64,000 bases of DNA from Paenibacillus wulumuqiensis (GTDB lineage: Bacteria > Bacillota > Bacilli > Paenibacillales > Paenibacillaceae), in contig NZ_LAQP01000021.1 in the NCBI RefSeq assembly GCF_000971965.1, forward strand, positions 1-64,000, given 5' to 3'. A program made the translations under genes and the position numbers. Under the pieces are notes generated by a model. It had not been told where the DNA came from, ran no database searches, and worked only from the letters and a program-made list of their open reading frames with translations. Shown piece after piece: positions 60,564 to 64,000 of the stretch (its first letter is position 1; every line of letters starts with the position of its first letter).

Positions 60564-61844
60564 ATGACTACAGAACAAAAGCAGCATATACGCAGCAAAG
60601 CTAGGCTGTACATACAGCAGCAGCTTGAGCAGAACAGACAGGAATGGCAGGCTGGATGGATAGAGGAAATCAGCAGTAATTTCATCGGATGCTGTAACCA
60701 TATCCGACAGCAGCAGCTGGAAGGACGTAAAGGCGAAATTCATTACATCACTTACTCTCTCCTGCGTACGGGACTGCTCGATGGACATCCGGCCTATCTA
60801 ATTCAGGCGGCGGATGAGCGTGGAGTACTGGATCCGAACCCTGTCGAGTATGAATATGAAGGAAACTGTATTTTCCAGTATTGGCATCAGCTACTGGAGA
60901 GAATTATTCAGGAAGCGGCTTCGGCAGGCTGGAAAATAAGCGAGCTGGAACTGGATGAGATCAGGCTGGAAGAAGCGGATTATTTTCATCAGGTCATGAT
61001 GATGATACTGCGCAAGGCGGTACGGCATGCAATGAACCGGCCAGCGTATATGGAATTGCAGCGTGCGCTGCAGCTGGAGATTCGGGCAGGAGAGTATCTG
61101 GACCAGAATACTTACCTTTATAAGGAAGATCGAAATGAAATGAATGCAGCGGCTCTTCATGCATGGCTGGCAGAGAAGCAGCCGTATGCGTATGGATATC
61201 AGGATATTCATGATGCGGAGCTCTCTCTGGGTGACTATAGTGAGATGGATTTTCGGTACACAACATTCAGGCGTGTGCATGCGAAGGTCTGCCGTTTGAG
61301 CTTTGGTGTGCTGGTCGGAACGGTATGGCAGAATTGCACACTGGATGGGGTAACGCTCGCGCTGAGTATGATCCATGGCGCAGATTTCAGCCGTTGTGTG
61401 CTGCGAAACTGTACACTGGATGGAGTGATGGGGGCTGCCGGATTGGCAGAACTGGATTGGGAAATGCTCGGATTTGACAGTGTACAGTTTACCGGAGCGG
61501 ATTTGTCAGGAAGTACATTGCAAAAAGCCTCTCTCTATCGTGCCTGTTTCCGGGACAGTGTGCTGGAACAGACGGATTTTACCGATGCCGATCTGCGAGA
61601 AGCTGATTTTGGCGGAGCGATCATGAAGGATGCTGTACTGCAGGGAGTCGATCTGAGCGGAGCCTGTCTCGATCATTGTGATCTGACAGGAGTATCTTTT
61701 GTCGGAGCGAATCTGCTGGGAGCTTCGCTAAATGGTGCGATAGTGGACCAGACCGATTTTACAGGCGCGATAATATCCCCCGATCAGCTGAACAGAACAG
61801 TGATGCGGGATCATCTAGCAGGCAAAGGAGGCAGGCTGCAATGA
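60564..61844 (+). CDS. Pentapeptide-repeat protein, probable adaptor
   Basis: A 426-residue protein. The first 200 residues are helical and unrecognised. From about residue 215 pentapeptide repeats A(D/N)LXX form a right-handed quadrilateral helix: GADFSRCVLRNCTLDGVMGA, GADLSGSTLQKASLYRACF, TDFTDADLREADFGGAIMKD, VDLSGACLDHCDLTGVSF. In T6SS loci, pentapeptide proteins sit between vgrG and PAAR genes and act as adaptors or as part of the cargo. ATG 60564 has only a distant AGGTGAG. The stop overlaps the next start (ATGA). Confidence 0.78.
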   Translation: MTTEQKQHIRSKARLYIQQQLEQNRQEWQAGWIEEISSNFIGCCNHIRQQQLEGRKGEIHYITYSLLRTGLLDGHPAYLIQAADERGVLDPNPVEYEYEGNCIFQYWHQLLERIIQEAASAGWKISELELDEIRLEEADYFHQVMMMILRKAVRHAMNRPAYMELQRALQLEIRAGEYLDQNTYLYKEDRNEMNAAALHAWLAEKQPYAYGYQDIHDAELSLGDYSEMDFRYTTFRRVHAKVCRLSFGVLVGTVWQNCTLDGVTLALSMIHGADFSRCVLRNCTLDGVMGAAGLAELDWEMLGFDSVQFTGADLSGSTLQKASLYRACFRDSVLEQTDFTDADLREADFGGAIMKDAVLQGVDLSGACLDHCDLTGVSFVGANLLGASLNGAIVDQTDFTGAIISPDQLNRTVMRDHLAGKGGRLQ

Positions 61845-62374
61845 GATATTTTCAGCTGCTCGCGGATGAGCGTATTATCCATCGGATCCAGCCTCCTGCA
61901 TGGTCTCTGCTCCGGCAGCAGGAACTGCTGGGAGCCATATCGGCACCAGGCGAGGAACAGCTTCCGCTGACTGTACATGTTCAGGAAGAACGTAATACGA
62001 TCTATCCGGATTTGCTGGATTCTCCGGCACCACTCGTATCCGGCCGGGTCAAGTCATTATTGGAACTATTCCTGCCGGATACCGGATGGCGTGCAGTGAT
62101 GCTGACGGATATTCGGCGTGGCAGTCAGCATCTGTACTGGCTGCTGCAGCCGCCTGTGATCGACGCTCTGTCAGAGCAGACGATATTCCGACCTGACGGC
62201 ACATTAAAGCATCTGGTACTGGATCATGACAAGATCGATCAGCCTCTATTTCGCATATCCGGTCTGCGCGAACCGTATGTGTATGTGAATCTGGCAGCAG
62301 CCGAAAGCCTGCTCCGCCGTTCGTATACAGGCATTCGACTGCTGCGTATACCTATAGAAGCCCAAAAACAATGA
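61841..62374 (+). CDS. Imm11-like/DUF1629-type protein of the cassette
   Basis: A 177-residue protein starting in an ATGA overlap with the pentapeptide gene. It has the outline of Imm11/DUF1629 immunity-like proteins: LVSGRVKSLLELFLPDTGWRAVMLTDIRRGSQHLYWLLQPPVIDALS..., then IFRISGLREPYVYVNLAAAESLLRRSYTGIRL. The last block (E-x-L-L-RR-x-YTGI-x-L/F) is characteristic. An immunity or adaptor role is inferred from position. Confidence 0.6.
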   Translation: MRYFQLLADERIIHRIQPPAWSLLRQQELLGAISAPGEEQLPLTVHVQEERNTIYPDLLDSPAPLVSGRVKSLLELFLPDTGWRAVMLTDIRRGSQHLYWLLQPPVIDALSEQTIFRPDGTLKHLVLDHDKIDQPLFRISGLREPYVYVNLAAAESLLRRSYTGIRLLRIPIEAQKQ

Positions 62375-62387
62375 AAGGAAGATCGAT

Positions 62388-62807
62388 ATGGACCATGCAC
62401 AGGTACAGCCCGGCAGTGGAGCCAAAAAGAGTTATGTCGTTGCAGGCGCTATTCTTAGCTGCAGTTATGGCACCCAGCCGACCCGGCTCAAGCGCCCATT
62501 CAGCCATGGAGTATACGTCAAAAATAAAGCTCAAATGAATATCGGAGACTACCTGCCCGGCACAAATATCAAGTCATTCGGCAACTGCTCCAGCCCGCTC
62601 AATCCAGCCGTACAGGCGAGTCAGATAGTCGATATCTACGGAGTCAAAAAAGCACCGTGCATCCCTGTGCTGACCCAGCCGTGGCTAAACGGCAAATCGG
62701 ATGTACTGATCGAAGGGCAGCCGGCCTTGACGCACAATTGTACCCATCAATGCCTGTATGCAGGCAATATCCGAATTGAGGATGATGGGCAGGAATTAGA
62801 TTTTTAA
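62388..62807 (+). CDS. DUF4280 PAAR-like spike-tip protein
   Basis: A 139-residue protein with RBS AAAGGAAG. DUF4280 features: SYVVAGAILSCSYGTQPTRLKRP, INIGDYLPGTNIKSFGNCSSPLNPAV, PWLNGKSDVLIEGQPALTHNCTHQC. The Cys/His set can bind a metal as PAAR tips do. Such proteins cap the VgrG spike in contractile systems. It sits directly upstream of the second VgrG gene. Confidence 0.85.
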   Translation: MDHAQVQPGSGAKKSYVVAGAILSCSYGTQPTRLKRPFSHGVYVKNKAQMNIGDYLPGTNIKSFGNCSSPLNPAVQASQIVDIYGVKKAPCIPVLTQPWLNGKSDVLIEGQPALTHNCTHQCLYAGNIRIEDDGQELDF

Positions 62808-62826
62808 GACAGGAGACTACATACCC

Positions 62827-64000
62827 GTGACTTTACTACATCAGGGAATCGGCTATGAGAGTCTGCGGCTGGATGGACCGATTCATCCGCAGCGCTTGAA
62901 TGAGTTGACGATTACCCGTAAAATCAATGAGCATGGCTATATGTTCGTCACCGGTATCATACCGGAAGAACAGGGCGCAGCATCGGTTCACCACGATTTC
63001 GAAGGTGAGCCTGTCGTACTGCGTCAGTTGGACGCCGGTGGACATTCCGTCCAGCGTCTGTTCCATGGCGTGATTACCCGGTTCACCATTCACTGTATCC
63101 GCAGCGTGTATACATTTGAGCTTGAAGCGATCTCCCAGTCGGGTCAAATGGATATCGAACGCAAGCGGCGTTCTTTTCAGAATGCTGATCAGACGTATGA
63201 CGATCTGGTTACCCGGCTTGTACGTGAGTATACGTATGGGGATGCCATCGATACCGTATCGGATTCCGCCAGATTGGACAGCCTGGTGCTGCAGTATGAC
63301 GAGACCGACTGGCAGTTTCTGAAACGGCTGGCTTCCCGCTTTAGCTCGGTGCTCGTACCGGATACGATCGCTGCCTCACCAAAACTATTTTTTGGTATGC
63401 CGGAAGGCAGGCGTCATGTGCTTGGTGAAGATACATTTTACCGGATTCGTAAAACATTTGGACAGATGAATCCGGCGTATTCATCCTATAATGATGCTCC
63501 CGCTGCAACACATTCAGCTGCCCATGATTCCGTGCAAGCTGCAGACCTCTCATCCGGGCAATTTAGTCCAGCGGCATATCCTGCCGGTTCGCAAAATCCG
63601 GAAGTGTCTGCTGCTCGCCATCAGCCGGGCTATGTATCCTACTATATCGATAGTCTCCAGTATTATGCGCTCGGTGACCATCTGACGATGCCAGCCAGTG
63701 CAGGATCGGCAGAACTGATCGTCGTGGAAGCCAAGAGTCGGCTGCAGGATGGGCTAGTACAGACCGCCTATGAATTGCAGCGAGCGGAACAGATTCAGTT
63801 TTACCGCTATGAGAATGAGCAAACGACCGGTATCACGCTAACCGGAGCTGTACAGGAAGTGGCTGCTGACTTTGTTCGGATGAAGCTGGATATCGACGAG
63901 GAGTATCATCGCAATCACCCTCAAGCAGCAACGAACAAGGAACTGATCTGGTTTCCCGTCAGTACACCGTATGCGGCTGAAAAGCATACCGGCTGGTACG
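62827..64000 (+). CDS. VgrG/phage gpD-like spike protein 2 (cut by window end)
   Basis: Begins at GTG 62827 (AGGAG upstream) and runs off the window with no stop; 391 codons are visible. It shares the layout of the first VgrG: LNELTITRKINEHGYMFVTGIIPEE, LVLQYDETDWQFLKRLASRFSSVLVP and the start of the OB-fold (GAVQEVAADFVRMKLDIDEEY, WFPVSTPYA). A Ser/Ala/Pro-rich insert (about residues 220-275: PAYSSYNDAPAATHSAAHDS) is specific to this copy. Both proteins share the phrase KINEH...F-x-GIIPEE. Confidence 0.85.
   Translation, partial: MTLLHQGIGYESLRLDGPIHPQRLNELTITRKINEHGYMFVTGIIPEEQGAASVHHDFEGEPVVLRQLDAGGHSVQRLFHGVITRFTIHCIRSVYTFELEAISQSGQMDIERKRRSFQNADQTYDDLVTRLVREYTYGDAIDTVSDSARLDSLVLQYDETDWQFLKRLASRFSSVLVPDTIAASPKLFFGMPEGRRHVLGEDTFYRIRKTFGQMNPAYSSYNDAPAATHSAAHDSVQAADLSSGQFSPAAYPAGSQNPEVSAARHQPGYVSYYIDSLQYYALGDHLTMPASAGSAELIVVEAKSRLQDGLVQTAYELQRAEQIQFYRYENEQTTGITLTGAVQEVAADFVRMKLDIDEEYHRNHPQAATNKELIWFPVSTPYAAEKHTGWY

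Overview
The window comes from a Gram-positive, low-to-mid GC Firmicute, most likely a Paenibacillus or close relative (inference). The signs are strong AGGAGG-type ribosome-binding sites, many lipoproteins with Firmicute-style lipoboxes, a CcpA-type cre site, a fused trehalose-type PTS protein, an NCS2 purine permease, a DUF421 membrane protein and a secreted GH26 mannanase. No rRNA, tRNA or CRISPR array was seen.

Layout. 0-8.7 kb: the tail of a WG-repeat protein, a DUF3221-like lipoprotein, an acetyltransferase, a secreted beta-helix protein, tetR-map, two tandem secreted paralogues with an unusual Cys-flanked tail, and an RCC1-repeat protein. 9.0-16.2 kb: an accessory defence-like island. 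It holds a NERD-domain helicase, a membrane-anchored Mrr-type nuclease, and a very AT-rich three-gene operon: a Gabija-like OLD/TOPRIM nuclease, a compact UvrD-like helicase and a four-TM protein that resembles TRADD-N-associated membrane domains. A complete 856-bp IS5-family element with a CTAG target duplication lies just behind it. 16.2-19.3 kb: more AT-rich accessory DNA, with a small gene whose ribosome-binding site is held in a hairpin, a decayed copy of the same unit, a secreted beta-rich protein, a lipoprotein and a truncated gene.

19.5-31 kb: a GH26 mannanase behind a cre-like site, small conserved genes, a CUT1 sugar ABC transporter divergent from a GntR/LacI-type regulator with cre sites between them, a KGG-repeat stress protein behind a sigma-B-like promoter, and a DUF421 protein. 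31-41.3 kb: a tetR-MFP-RND efflux operon behind a palindromic operator, a TolB-like lipoprotein, a small winged-helix protein, a two-component system and a CBS-pair protein. 41.6-50.7 kb: mostly metabolic and hypothetical genes on the minus strand, a truncated kinase fragment, and an orphan peptide-binding protein. 50.7-54.2 kb: gene decay around the trehalose-type PTS gene, with fragments of a methyltransferase, a short-chain dehydrogenase and a GH13 (treA-like) hydrolase. 54.5-58 kb: a purine permease and a YyaL-type gene carrying an in-frame TAG within an 18-bp insertion just before its TCHWCH motif. 58.4-64 kb: the start of a contractile-injection/T6SS-like effector cassette with a chaperone-like protein, VgrG-like spike, pentapeptide protein, Imm11-like protein, DUF4280 PAAR-like tip and a second VgrG cut off by the window end.

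The three observations most worth following are: (1) the three-gene Gabija-like operon with a membrane partner; (2) a two-copy structured element (about 23983-24117 and 50871-51010) in which different stems enclose the same internal-loop sequences; (3) the in-frame amber insertion in the YyaL-type gene. All function calls are from reading the sequence, without database searches.
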